From: CAZMGV01 sp964565925
GTDB lineage: Bacteria; JAGRBM01; JAHCIT01
DNA: 64,000 nt
Direction: 5' to 3'
Assembly (NCBI GenBank): GCA_964565925.1
Contig: CAZMGV010000011.1
Location: forward strand, 1 to 64,000
Below are positions 8,335 through 16,593 of the stretch, one piece after another (positions within the stretch are counted from its first letter, which is position 1; every line of letters starts with the position of its first letter). The translations under genes were made by a program, and so were the position numbers. The notes under the pieces were generated by a model. It ran no database searches. It saw nothing but the letters and a program-made list of their open reading frames with translations, and was not told the origin of the DNA.

Positions 8335-10410
8335 TTACGCCAGACCGCAAGCGACCAGAATCAGGTCAATCAGCTTGATCCCGATGAACGGCACGATGAT
8401 TCCACCGATACCGTAAATAATGAGATTGTCCCTGAGCAGTCGCCCGGCACCAACCGCCCGGTATTTGACGCCTTTCAGCGCCAGCGGAATCAGGCAGATA
8501 ATGATGAGGGCGTTAAAGATTACTGCCGACAGGATCGCGCTCTCGGGAGTCGCGAGCTTCATGATGTTGAGAGCCTGAAGCTGCGGGAAGGTCACCACGA
8601 AGATCGCCGGGATGATGGCGAAATATTTAGCCACATCGTTGGCGATACTGAACGTGGTGAGCGAACCGCGCGTCATGAGCATCTGCTTGCCGATCTCGAC
8701 GATCTCGAGGAGCTTCGTCGGATTGGAATCCAGATCCACCATGTTGCCGGCTTCCTTGGCCGCCTGGGTACCGGTGTTCATGGCGACCGCCACATCCGCC
8801 TGCGCGAGCGCCGGCGCGTCGTTGGTGCCGTCGCCGGTCATGGCGACGAGCTGGCCTTCAGCCTGGGTTTTGCGAATGTAGGCGAGCTTCATCTCGGGCG
8901 TCGCCTGGGCGATGAAGTCGTCGACCCCGGCTTCGGCCGCGATCGCGGCTGCCGTCAGCGGGTTGTCGCCGGTGATCATCACCGTCTTGATACCCATGCG
9001 ACGGAGTTCGGCGAACCGTTCCCGGATGCCGCCCTTTACGATGTCCTTGAGCTGTATGACGCCCAGCACCTTGTTCCGGTCGGCCACGACGAGAGGCGTG
9101 CCGCCAGCCTTGCCGATGCTTTCGACAACCTTTCGCACTTCGGCGGGGAACTGTCCGCCCTTGGACGCGACGTAGGCTTCGACCGCGTCGGCCGCACCTT
9201 TGCGGATTTCCCGGCCTTCCATGTTCACACCGCTCATGCGGGTCTGTGCCGTGAAGGGCACGAAATGCGCACCCATCTTTTCGATTTCGCGGCCGCGGAT
9301 GCCGAACTTCTCCTTGGCGAGCACCACAATACTCCGGCCTTCCGGAGTTTCGTCGGCCAGCGACGAGAGCTGTGCCGAGTCGGCCAGTTCAGCGGCCGTC
9401 ACACCAGGAGCGTGGATAAAATCGACCGCCTGCCGGTTGCCCAGCGTGATCGTGCCGGTCTTGTCGAGCAGCAGCACGTTCACGTCGCCGGCGGCCTCCA
9501 CCGCGCGGCCGGACATGGCGATCACGTTCGCCTGGATCATGCGGTCCATGCCGGCGACGCCGATCGCCGACAGGAGGCCGCCGATCGTCGTCGGGATCAG
9601 GCAGACAATGAGCGCGACCAGAGCCGTAACGGTGACGACTCCGCCCTTGCCGGCGGTCGCCACGCTGAAGATCGAGAACGGAAGCAGCGTTGCGCAGGCG
9701 AGCAGGAACACGATTGTCAGCGCCGCGAGCAGGATGCACAGCGCGATTTCGTTCGGCGTTTTCTTGCGCTTGGCGCCTTCGACAAGGCTGATCATCCGGT
9801 CCAGGAAGCTTTCCCCGGGGTCGGCGGTGATTTTCACGATGATCCAGTCGGAGAGCACGCGCGTGCCGCCGGTGACGCCGCTCCGGTCGCCGCCGCCTTC
9901 ACGGATGACCGGGGCGCTCTCGCCCGTGATGGCGCTTTCGTCCACCGAGGCGATACCGTCGATGATGTCGCCATCGCCGGGGATAAACTCACCTGTTTCG
10001 ACGAGCACGATGTCGCCCTTGCGGAGCGCGGAAGCGGGCACACTTGTCGCCTTTGAGTCACGACCCTTGCCGGCCAGCTTCCGGGCCGTCACGTCCTTGC
10101 GGGTCTTGCGCAGGGTATCGGCCTGGGCTTTGCCGCGGCCTTCGGCCATCGATTCGGCGAAGTTCGCGAACAGAACCGTGAACCACAGCCACAGCGAGAT
10201 CCACAGGATAAACCCGGCGGGGGCCTCGCCGTTACCGGTAAGGGCAGCTACCCAGAGGCCGAGCGTCATTACGCTGCCGACCCACACCACGAACATGACG
10301 GGGTTGCGGAGCTGGTACAGGGGCCCCAGTTTCCTGAACGAATCCACGATCGCCGGCCGTATGATGGCCATGTCGAACAGCGGACGGGCTTTGCGTGTAG
10401 ATGAAGTCAT
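8335..10410 (-). CDS. kdpB: KdpB, K+-transporting P-type ATPase (system 1)
   Basis: This is the catalytic P-type ATPase subunit of the K+ uptake pump. The phosphorylated aspartate is D316 in DKTGTITLGN; TGES, TGDN and MTGDGTNDAP motifs are intact. I prefer the ATG at 10410 (GAGGA 8 nt upstream), which aligns with the start of the second KdpB. A TTG at 10425 or ATG at 10416 are the alternatives. The protein is 691 residues from this start and is very close to the copy at 14508, especially through the P-domain and the C-terminal helices. It follows kdpA in the operon. Confidence 0.95.
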   Translation of the reverse strand: MTSSTRKARPLFDMAIIRPAIVDSFRKLGPLYQLRNPVMFVVWVGSVMTLGLWVAALTGNGEAPAGFILWISLWLWFTVLFANFAESMAEGRGKAQADTLRKTRKDVTARKLAGKGRDSKATSVPASALRKGDIVLVETGEFIPGDGDIIDGIASVDESAITGESAPVIREGGGDRSGVTGGTRVLSDWIIVKITADPGESFLDRMISLVEGAKRKKTPNEIALCILLAALTIVFLLACATLLPFSIFSVATAGKGGVVTVTALVALIVCLIPTTIGGLLSAIGVAGMDRMIQANVIAMSGRAVEAAGDVNVLLLDKTGTITLGNRQAVDFIHAPGVTAAELADSAQLSSLADETPEGRSIVVLAKEKFGIRGREIEKMGAHFVPFTAQTRMSGVNMEGREIRKGAADAVEAYVASKGGQFPAEVRKVVESIGKAGGTPLVVADRNKVLGVIQLKDIVKGGIRERFAELRRMGIKTVMITGDNPLTAAAIAAEAGVDDFIAQATPEMKLAYIRKTQAEGQLVAMTGDGTNDAPALAQADVAVAMNTGTQAAKEAGNMVDLDSNPTKLLEIVEIGKQMLMTRGSLTTFSIANDVAKYFAIIPAIFVVTFPQLQALNIMKLATPESAILSAVIFNALIIICLIPLALKGVKYRAVGAGRLLRDNLIIYGIGGIIVPFIGIKLIDLILVACGLA

Positions 10411-10421
10411 GGTCATATTCC

Positions 10422-12164
10422 TCAATTCACCATCATCAGGTGTTCAACGATCGGGCCTAGCGCGAGCGCCGGAATGAAGGTTAGCGCGCCCATGATCAGA
10501 ACGGTTCCCGCAAGCAGGACCACAAAGAGCGGTGTATGGGACGGGAGCGTGCCTGCGCTTTCGGGTATCCGCTTCTTGGCGGCCAGAGATCCGGCGATGG
10601 CCAGCACCGGGATCATCAGCCAGTATCTTGAGAACAGCATGGCGAAGCCGAGAGCAGTGTTATAGAAAGGCGTGTTCGCACCGAGCCCGGCAAACGCACT
10701 GCCGTTGTTGTTGCCTGCGGATGCGAAGGCATAGAGCACTTCGCTGAGTCCGTGTACGCCCGGATTGAAGATTGTGGCCTTTCCACCGGCTGAAACGACG
10801 GCGATAGCCGCACCGATCAGGACGCAGAAGGGGGGCACGAGGATGGTCACGGCCGCCATCTTCATCTCGAACGATTCGATCTTCTTCCCAATGTATTCGG
10901 GCGTTCGGCCCACCATCAGGCCGGCGATAAAGACCGCCACGATGGCGAACATGATCATGCCATAGAGTCCGCAACCCACGCCGCCGAACACCACTTCGCC
11001 GAGCTTCATCAGCACCATCGGCACCATGCCACCGATCGGCGTGAAAGAGTCGTGCATGGAGTTTACGGAACCGTTGGAGGCGGCGGTAGTCGCTGTGGCC
11101 CATAACGCCGAATTGGCGATGCCAAAACGGACTTCCTTGCCTTCCATATTGCCGCCGGCCTGCAGGGGACTGGCGATATCATCAACGTGGAGGTGCGAAT
11201 AGAGCGGGTTGCCAGACTGCTCGGCCCAGACGCAGACCGTCAGGAATCCGACCAGCAGCAGAAGCATGGCCGCATAGATCGCCCATCCCTGACGGGTGTC
11301 CTTCACCATCTTTCCGAAGGTGTAACAGAGGCCGCCCGAGATCAGGAGAATGGACAGCACTTCCAGGAAATTCGCCAGACCTGTCGGATTCTCGAACGGG
11401 TGGGCGGAGTTCACATTGAAGAAACCGCCGCCGTTGGTGCCGAGCTGCTTGATAGCGATCTGCGAGGCGGCAGGGCCCACCGCCAGCGACTGTTCCACCA
11501 CGGCCTGGCCGTTTGCGTCTTTCAGCGGCTGGATCAGGTGGGCAGCCGTATACGTGCTCAGGTTCTGCACGACACCCTGTGAAACCAGGATTAGCGCCAG
11601 AACTATTGACAGGGGAAGCAGGATATAAAGAGTACTGCGGGTCATATCGACCCAGAAATTGCCGATCTTGTCGGTCTCTTTCCGGGCGAAACCACGAATC
11701 AGGGCGGCCAGAACGGCCATACCGACCGCAGCCGACACGAAGTTCTGGACCGTTAGCGCGGTCATCTGGGTCAGGTACGACATGGTCGATTCGCCGCCGT
11801 AACCCTGCCAGTTCGTATTGGTTGCGAAGCTGACCGCCGTATTGAACGACGAATCGGGCGTGACGGCGCCGAACCCCTGCGGATTCAGGGGCAGAAGACC
11901 CTGGAGGCGCTGAATTCCGTACACCAGCAGGAAGCCGAAGACGCTGAACCAGAGTGTGGCCGCCGCATAGGATCGCCAGTTGGTTTCTTCGTCCTGGTTA
12001 ACACCCAGTATCCGGTAAAGGAACCGTTCGACCGGACCGAACACCGGATGGAGGAAGGTACGCTCCCCTTCATAGACTTTCGCCATGAAGGAGCCGAGCG
12101 GCTTCACGAGCAGGGTCAATACGCCGACATAAATTGCGAGCTGAAGATAGGCGTTGGCGGTCAT
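10422..12164 (-). CDS. kdpA: KdpA, K+-transporting ATPase channel-like subunit (system 1)
   Basis: A 580-aa, ten-helix subunit that selects and carries K+. The selectivity-loop motifs are present: NTNWQGYGGE, GTNGGGFFNVNSAHPFENP, NGS-NSMHDSFTP-GGM and AGNNNGSAF. It overlaps the kdpF stop by 4 nt and has GGAGA upstream. At 580 residues it is slightly longer than the E. coli protein (557). It differs from the second KdpA mainly in the external loops. Confidence 0.95.
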   Translation of the reverse strand: MTANAYLQLAIYVGVLTLLVKPLGSFMAKVYEGERTFLHPVFGPVERFLYRILGVNQDEETNWRSYAAATLWFSVFGFLLVYGIQRLQGLLPLNPQGFGAVTPDSSFNTAVSFATNTNWQGYGGESTMSYLTQMTALTVQNFVSAAVGMAVLAALIRGFARKETDKIGNFWVDMTRSTLYILLPLSIVLALILVSQGVVQNLSTYTAAHLIQPLKDANGQAVVEQSLAVGPAASQIAIKQLGTNGGGFFNVNSAHPFENPTGLANFLEVLSILLISGGLCYTFGKMVKDTRQGWAIYAAMLLLLVGFLTVCVWAEQSGNPLYSHLHVDDIASPLQAGGNMEGKEVRFGIANSALWATATTAASNGSVNSMHDSFTPIGGMVPMVLMKLGEVVFGGVGCGLYGMIMFAIVAVFIAGLMVGRTPEYIGKKIESFEMKMAAVTILVPPFCVLIGAAIAVVSAGGKATIFNPGVHGLSEVLYAFASAGNNNGSAFAGLGANTPFYNTALGFAMLFSRYWLMIPVLAIAGSLAAKKRIPESAGTLPSHTPLFVVLLAGTVLIMGALTFIPALALGPIVEHLMMVN

Positions 12165-12253
12165 TCGAATTTCTCCGGGTAAAAGAGGGCGACAAACAGA
12201 TAGACAAACAGGCCGGTAGTCACGCCGCCGGCGAGCCAGTACAGGATTGTCAT
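12161..12253 (-). CDS. kdpF: KdpF small subunit (system 1)
   Basis: A 30-aa single-span peptide (MTILYWLAGG then TTGLFVYLFVALFYPEKFE) that stabilises the KdpABC complex. The ATG at 12253 overlaps the stop of the upstream 31-aa gene (ATGA), and its own TGA overlaps the kdpA start. A GAGG site lies just upstream. Confidence 0.9.
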   Translation of the reverse strand: MTILYWLAGGVTTGLFVYLFVALFYPEKFE

Positions 12254-12345
12254 GACTTGTTCCTCATGATCCGGTCGCAGAAGCCGACCAGTCCGAACGA
12301 CAGGGCGAAGAAGCCGAGCCCCAGTCCGACGTAGACGAAATCCAT
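12250..12345 (-). CDS. 31-aa membrane peptide leading kdp operon 1
   Basis: Too short for usual gene finders. It has a clear GGAGGTAGG ribosome-binding site, an ATG at 12345, a hydrophobic stretch (VYVGLGLGFFALSFGLVGF) and a charged end CDRIMRNKS. Its stop overlaps kdpF by 4 nt. The same peptide in the same place precedes the second kdpF (18425-18520), with 19 or more of 31 residues shared. Conservation across the duplication and translational coupling make it a real gene. The role may be as an extra small subunit or regulator of Kdp; I cannot name it. Confidence 0.75.
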   Translation of the reverse strand: MDFVYVGLGLGFFALSFGLVGFCDRIMRNKS

Positions 12346-12408
12346 TTTTTCCTACCTCCGTGAAGTCGCAACGAGCGTACGCCTTCACGGCGGCGAATAT
12401 ATGACCTG

Positions 12409-12429
12409 CGTTATATGGAAGGTGTTAAA
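12409..12429 (-). promoter_or_regulatory. Conserved block upstream of kdp operon 1, probable core promoter
   Basis: Minus strand TTTAACACCTTCCATATAACG matches the block TTTAACGCCCTCTATATACGG at 18576-18597 upstream of the second operon, at nearly the same distance from the first gene. It contains TTAACA and ATATA elements but I could not fit a single -35/-10 pair to both. Confidence 0.45.
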
Positions 12430-12443
12430 AGAGTGATCAGGGA

Positions 12444-12460
12444 TATTAAGATTGTATAAA
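12444..12460 (-). promoter_or_regulatory. Candidate KdpE-binding site, operon 1
   Basis: Minus strand TTTATACAATCTTAATA resembles the E. coli KdpE site TTTATACTTTTTTTACA: the first half-site and spacer start are identical over 7 nt and the second half matches 4 of 6. It lies about 100 nt upstream of the 31-aa gene, the same place as the site in operon 2. Confidence 0.45.
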
Positions 12461-12536
12461 GATCAGCAGATAACGTCTGACCTTTACGTCTATAAGGCTG
12501 ATATTACAGTAGATTTCCCGGATAGACCGGAAGCGA

Positions 12537-12881
12537 TTATCTCGGTCCGAAGGCGATGATCGCCATACCTGTTAGCGATACCCCTGCACCGACCATATCC
12601 CAGCGGTCGGGCGGCTTGCCCTCCACGAGCCACAGCCACAGAACAGCCGCAAACACGTAGACGCCGCCGTAGGCGGCGTAAGTCCGCCCCGCGCCGGTCG
12701 GATGGAGAGTGAGCAGCCAGGCGAATACGGCAAGGCTCAGTGCAGCCGGGACCAGCAGCCATGGGGAACCGTTTTCGCGGAGATACAGATAGGGCAGATA
12801 ACAGCCCACAATCTCGGCGACCGCGGTAGCGATAAACAGTAGAACGGTTCTGGTTACAAGACCCCAATGGAGAGTCATCAT
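12537..12881 (-). CDS. ynfA: YnfA/UPF0060 family small membrane protein, copy 2
   Basis: A 114-aa four-helix protein with the same signatures as the copy at 206-538 (AEIVGCYLPYLYLR, LTLHPTGAGRTYAAYGGVYV, WLVEGKPPDRWDM). Two adjacent ATGs at 12881 and 12878 follow AGAGGTG; either may be used. It lies 60 nt after kdpE copy 3 on the same strand, so it is probably the last gene of the second kdp operon. A possible ion or drug efflux role is family-level inference. Confidence 0.82.
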   Translation of the reverse strand: MMTLHWGLVTRTVLLFIATAVAEIVGCYLPYLYLRENGSPWLLVPAALSLAVFAWLLTLHPTGAGRTYAAYGGVYVFAAVLWLWLVEGKPPDRWDMVGAGVSLTGMAIIAFGPR

Positions 12882-12941
12882 TTCACCTCTGCTCCAAACA
12901 ACCCGCCCGGAAGTATCCGGCTGATAGCCTGGAGAAAGCAA

Positions 12942-13640
12942 CTATTCGTCCTTCATCCGGTATCCGACTTTCGATTCCGTGACGATGTAGGCGGGCCGGA
13001 CCGGGTCCGCTTCGATCTTGTGCCGGAGCTGATGCATGTGGACCCTGAGCGAGTGGGACCGCTCGGCCTGAACGGAACCCCAGACGGACTTGAGAATATC
13101 CCGCTGGGTCATCACCTTGCCGGCGTTCCGGGCCAGTGCCACCAGCAGTTCGTATTCGATCGGGGTCAGGTGGATCTCTTTACCTTCCAGCTTTACGAGA
13201 TGGGCGGCGAGATCAATCACCAGATCACGGATGCGGATGACCGATTCGGCGTTCTTTTCCGCCGCCTGGGCGGATCTACGGAGCGCGACGCGTATCCGGG
13301 CGAACAACTCCTGAACACCGAACGGCTTGGTGAGATAGTCGTCAGCGCCGGCGTTCAATGCGTCGATCTTGTCGGTTTCCTGCGTACGTGCCGATACGAC
13401 GATGATCGGCTTCTGCGACCATTCGCGGATCCGGCGGGTCACTTCGAGCCCGTCCAGATCCGGCAGGCCGATATCGAGAATGATCAGTGCAGGGTTGCGG
13501 ATCGCCGCTTCACGGATCCCCTCCTTCCCCGTGACCGCCTCGATGACCGAATAACCGTCGGCAATCAGCGCTGACCGCGTGAATCTGCGGATCTGCGCGT
13601 CATCCTCGATGAGGAGTATTTCGGGGAGCGGGGTGGACAT
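12942..13640 (-). CDS. kdpE: KdpE-type response regulator, copy 3 (operon 2, no kinase beside it)
   Basis: A 232-aa OmpR-family regulator with phosphoacceptor D56 (ALIILDIGLPDLDG) and a winged-helix domain ending RPAYIVTESKVGYRMK. The ATG at 13640 begins one base after the TGA of the 90-aa upstream gene (TGAAATG), so it is coupled. An in-frame start 11 codons earlier would overlap that gene. In most kdp operons kdpD stands between kdpC and kdpE. Here it is absent, so this regulator must use the KdpD at 4905, another kinase, or none. Confidence 0.9.
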   Translation of the reverse strand: MSTPLPEILLIEDDAQIRRFTRSALIADGYSVIEAVTGKEGIREAAIRNPALIILDIGLPDLDGLEVTRRIREWSQKPIIVVSARTQETDKIDALNAGADDYLTKPFGVQELFARIRVALRRSAQAAEKNAESVIRIRDLVIDLAAHLVKLEGKEIHLTPIEYELLVALARNAGKVMTQRDILKSVWGSVQAERSHSLRVHMHQLRHKIEADPVRPAYIVTESKVGYRMKDE

Positions 13641-13641
13641 T

Positions 13642-13914
13642 TCAGTGCTTTCGCATGCGCTCAATCCGTTCATCGGAAGACTGGATTTGCAAAAGGGTCC
13701 TCACCCGGGCGGCCCAGGACAGCTCGGACCGGTCGGCTGCTTGAGCGAAGTTCCGCCCCAGGGCGCTGGTGGAAGCAGGCACGCGATCCACCGGCAGATT
13801 CGATAGAGACAGGGGTGAGAAATCGAATCGCTCCGGACGTGCCTGGTTAGCGTCCCCAAGGGCAGGTTTGAGCGGGCCGGAGGCCGGCCCGGATGAGGTC
13901 CTATTCACGTTCAT
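13642..13914 (-). CDS. Unknown 90-aa protein between kdpC and kdpE of operon 2
   Basis: The ATG overlaps the kdpC stop by 4 nt (ATGA) and the stop is followed at once by kdpE, so it is read as part of the operon. The N-terminal half is low-complexity (Ser, Gly, Pro, Ala). The C-terminal 30 residues (ELSWAARVRTLLQI, then DERIERMRK) look like an amphipathic helix pair, faintly like the first helix of FlgM-type anti-sigma factors but too short. It sits where kdpD is expected yet shows no KdpD similarity. No function can be assigned. Confidence 0.6.
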   Translation of the reverse strand: MNVNRTSSGPASGPLKPALGDANQARPERFDFSPLSLSNLPVDRVPASTSALGRNFAQAADRSELSWAARVRTLLQIQSSDERIERMRKH

Positions 13915-14486
13915 TTCACCATGCCGTCCAGTGCCAGGTTCATTTCCAGCACATTCACGCCGGGTTCGCCGAAAATACCGGCAAACCGGTCTTCCGTGTG
14001 AACCTCAATCAGCTTGTCCACGACGGCCGGGTCCAGCCCGCGAACTCTCGCAACACGGGGCGCCTGATACCGGGCGGCGGCGATGCTGATGTGGGGATCA
14101 AGACCACTACCTGACGCCGTCACCAGGTCCACCGGAATCAACGCGGTATTTCCCGGATCGGCGGCTTTCAGCGCGTCGATACGGCCCTGTGCGGCGGCCT
14201 GGAGCGCCGGGTTAAGCGGCCCCAGGTTCGACCCGGAGGACGCGGCCGCGTTGTACGGTACCGGTCCGGTGGCCGACAGACGGCCCCAGAAATATTTGGG
14301 ATCGTCGAACTGCTGGCCGATCAGATGAGAACCGACGACCTTGCCATTTTTCTCGATGAGACTCCCGTTGGCCTGTGCCGGCATCAGGGCCTGCGCCGTT
14401 GCGGTTACGACGAGGGGATACATGATTCCGGTGATTACCGTGAAAATGAAGAGCGAGACGATTGCGGGTTTCAGTTGTTCACGCAT
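13911..14486 (-). CDS. kdpC: KdpC, K+-transporting ATPase subunit C (system 2)
   Basis: A 191-aa KdpC of normal length with an N-terminal membrane helix, SHLIGQQFDDPKYFWGR, ATGPVPYNAAASSGSN and LVTASGSGLDPHIS. AAGGAG lies 7-8 nt upstream of the ATG. It lacks the Ala/Pro-rich tail of KdpC in system 1. It is coupled by ATGA to the 90-aa unknown gene. Confidence 0.94.
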   Translation of the reverse strand: MREQLKPAIVSLFIFTVITGIMYPLVVTATAQALMPAQANGSLIEKNGKVVGSHLIGQQFDDPKYFWGRLSATGPVPYNAAASSGSNLGPLNPALQAAAQGRIDALKAADPGNTALIPVDLVTASGSGLDPHISIAAARYQAPRVARVRGLDPAVVDKLIEVHTEDRFAGIFGEPGVNVLEMNLALDGMVK

Positions 14487-14507
14487 GATAGTTCTCCTTC
14501 GTCGCCG

Positions 14508-16583
14508 TCAGGTCAGGCCCACTGCGGTCAGCAGCAGGTCGATGAGTTTGATGCCGATAAACGGTATGATGATACCGCCTATGCCGTAGACGATGAGATT
14601 GTCCCTGAGCAGTCGGTCGGCTCCGACAGCGCGGTAGGCGACGCCCTTCAGTGCAAGCGGGATCAGGCAGACGATGATCAGCGCGTTGAAGATCACCGCC
14701 GACAGGATCGCGCTCTCGGGAGTGGCGAGCCGCATGATGTTGAGCGCCTGGAGCTGCGGGAACGTCACCACGAAGATCGCCGGGATGATGGCGAAATATT
14801 TCGCCACGTCGTTGGCAATACTGAAGGTGGTGAGCGAGCCACGCGTCATCAGCATCTGCTTGCCGATCTCGACGATCTCCAGGAGCTTCGTCGGATTGGA
14901 ATCCAGATCCACCATGTTGCCGGCCTCTTTGGCCGCCTGCGTGCCGGTGTTCATGGCAACGGCCACGTCAGCCTGGGCCAGCGCCGGAGCGTCATTCGTT
15001 CCGTCGCCGGTCATGGCGACCATGTACCCTTCGGCCTGGGTCTTCCGGATATAGGCGAGCTTCATTTCAGGCGTCGCCTGGGCGATGAAATCGTCCACCC
15101 CCGCTTCCGTAGCGATCGAGGCGGCGGTCAGCGGGTTGTCGCCCGTGATCATCACCGTCTTGATACCCATGCGGCGCAGTTCCGCGAAACGCTCTTTGAT
15201 GCCGCCCTTGACGATATCCTTGAGCTGGATGACGCCCAGAACCCGGTTCTTGTCGGCCACCACGAGCGGTGTCGCGCCGGAGCGGGCGATTTCGTCGACG
15301 CCCTTCTTTATTTCGGGCGGAAACTTGCCGCCCTTGGAAACGACATACGCTTCCACCGCGTCGGCCGCACCCTTTCGGATTTCTCGGCCGTCCAGGTCGA
15401 CACCGCTCATGCGGGTCTGGGCCGTGAACGGAATGAAGGTCGCGTGAAGCTGGTTAATCTCCCGTTCACGGATGCCGAACTTCTCTTTGGCCAGCACGAC
15501 AATGCTGCGGCCTTCGGGGGTTTCGTCCGCGAGCGACGAGAGCTGGGCGGCATCCGCCAGTTCGCCGACCGTGGTACCCGGTGCGGTCAGAAAATCCGTC
15601 GCGTGCCGGTTACCGAACGTGATGGTGCCGGTCTTGTCCAGCAGCAGAACGTTCACGTCGCCGGCGGCTTCCACCGCACGGCCCGACATCGCCAGCACAT
15701 TCGACTGGATCATCCGGTCCATGCCTGCGACGCCGATCGCCGACAGAAGGCCGCCGATCGTCGTCGGTATCAGGCAGACGACGAGTGCGACGATGGCGGT
15801 GACAGTCACCACGCCGCCCTTGCCGGCGGTCGCCACGCTGAAGATCGAGAACGGCAGCAGCGTCGCGCAGGCGAGCAGGAATACGATCGTGAGCGCCGCC
15901 AGCAGGATGCAGAGCGCGATCTCGTTCGGCGTCTTCTTCCGCTTGGCGCCTTCCACAAGGCTGATCATCCGGTCCAGGAAGCTCTCCCCGGGGTCGGCGG
16001 TGATCTTCACGATGATCCAGTCGGAGAGCACGCGCGTGCCGCCGGTGACGGCGCTGCGGTCTCCACCGCTTTCGCGGATCACCGGGGCACTTTCGCCAGT
16101 GATGGCGCTTTCGTCCACGGATGCGATACCTTCGACAATATCGCCGTCGCCCGGAACAAACTGTCCGGCTTCCACATAGACGAAGTCGCCCTTGCGGAGA
16201 TTCCCGGACTGGACCGTCGTAGACGGCGCATCGCGCCGTGGCGCGCCCAGCTTTTTCGCCATGACGTCCTTGCGGGTCTTGCGAAGCGTTTCGGCCTGGG
16301 CCTTGCCGCGCCCTTCGGCGACCGACTCGGCGAAGTTCGCGAATATCACCGTAAACCACAGCCACAGGGCGACATGGAGAATGAACCACGAGGGCGCCTC
16401 TCCCTGGCCGACTAATGACTGAATCCAGAGCCCGGTCGTGAGGACCGCACCGATCCAGACCACGAACATGTCCGGGTTCCTGAGCTGGGTCTTGGGCCCC
16501 AGTTTCTTCAGCGAATCAATCGCTGCCTGTTTGACGATAGCAGGATCGAACAACGGACGTTCTTTGCGTGCTGCAGCATTCAT
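14508..16583 (-). CDS. kdpB: KdpB, K+-transporting P-type ATPase (system 2)
   Basis: A 691-aa P-type ATPase with phosphorylation site D316 (DKTGTITFGN) and intact TGES, TGDN and TGDGTNDAP motifs. It is nearly the same as the system 1 KdpB over long runs, with divergence in the first 100 residues and the nucleotide-binding domain (for example KKGVDEIARSGATP against RKVVESIGKAGGTP). An AAGGAAA site lies 7-8 nt from the ATG. It lies 10 nt downstream of kdpA. Confidence 0.95.
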   Translation of the reverse strand: MNAAARKERPLFDPAIVKQAAIDSLKKLGPKTQLRNPDMFVVWIGAVLTTGLWIQSLVGQGEAPSWFILHVALWLWFTVIFANFAESVAEGRGKAQAETLRKTRKDVMAKKLGAPRRDAPSTTVQSGNLRKGDFVYVEAGQFVPGDGDIVEGIASVDESAITGESAPVIRESGGDRSAVTGGTRVLSDWIIVKITADPGESFLDRMISLVEGAKRKKTPNEIALCILLAALTIVFLLACATLLPFSIFSVATAGKGGVVTVTAIVALVVCLIPTTIGGLLSAIGVAGMDRMIQSNVLAMSGRAVEAAGDVNVLLLDKTGTITFGNRHATDFLTAPGTTVGELADAAQLSSLADETPEGRSIVVLAKEKFGIREREINQLHATFIPFTAQTRMSGVDLDGREIRKGAADAVEAYVVSKGGKFPPEIKKGVDEIARSGATPLVVADKNRVLGVIQLKDIVKGGIKERFAELRRMGIKTVMITGDNPLTAASIATEAGVDDFIAQATPEMKLAYIRKTQAEGYMVAMTGDGTNDAPALAQADVAVAMNTGTQAAKEAGNMVDLDSNPTKLLEIVEIGKQMLMTRGSLTTFSIANDVAKYFAIIPAIFVVTFPQLQALNIMRLATPESAILSAVIFNALIIVCLIPLALKGVAYRAVGADRLLRDNLIVYGIGGIIIPFIGIKLIDLLLTAVGLT

Positions 16584-16593
16584 ATTGATTTCC

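Noticed and set aside
13642..13914. FlgM-type anti-sigma factor
   Set aside because: The likeness is limited to about 20 residues of one helix, the second FlgM helix is missing and there are no flagellar genes nearby.
14325..16415. A 696-codon open frame on the plus strand, opposite kdpB of operon 2
   Set aside because: It is an antisense shadow of a strongly conserved P-type ATPase gene in GC-rich DNA; composition is Arg/Asp/His-rich and no domain is present.
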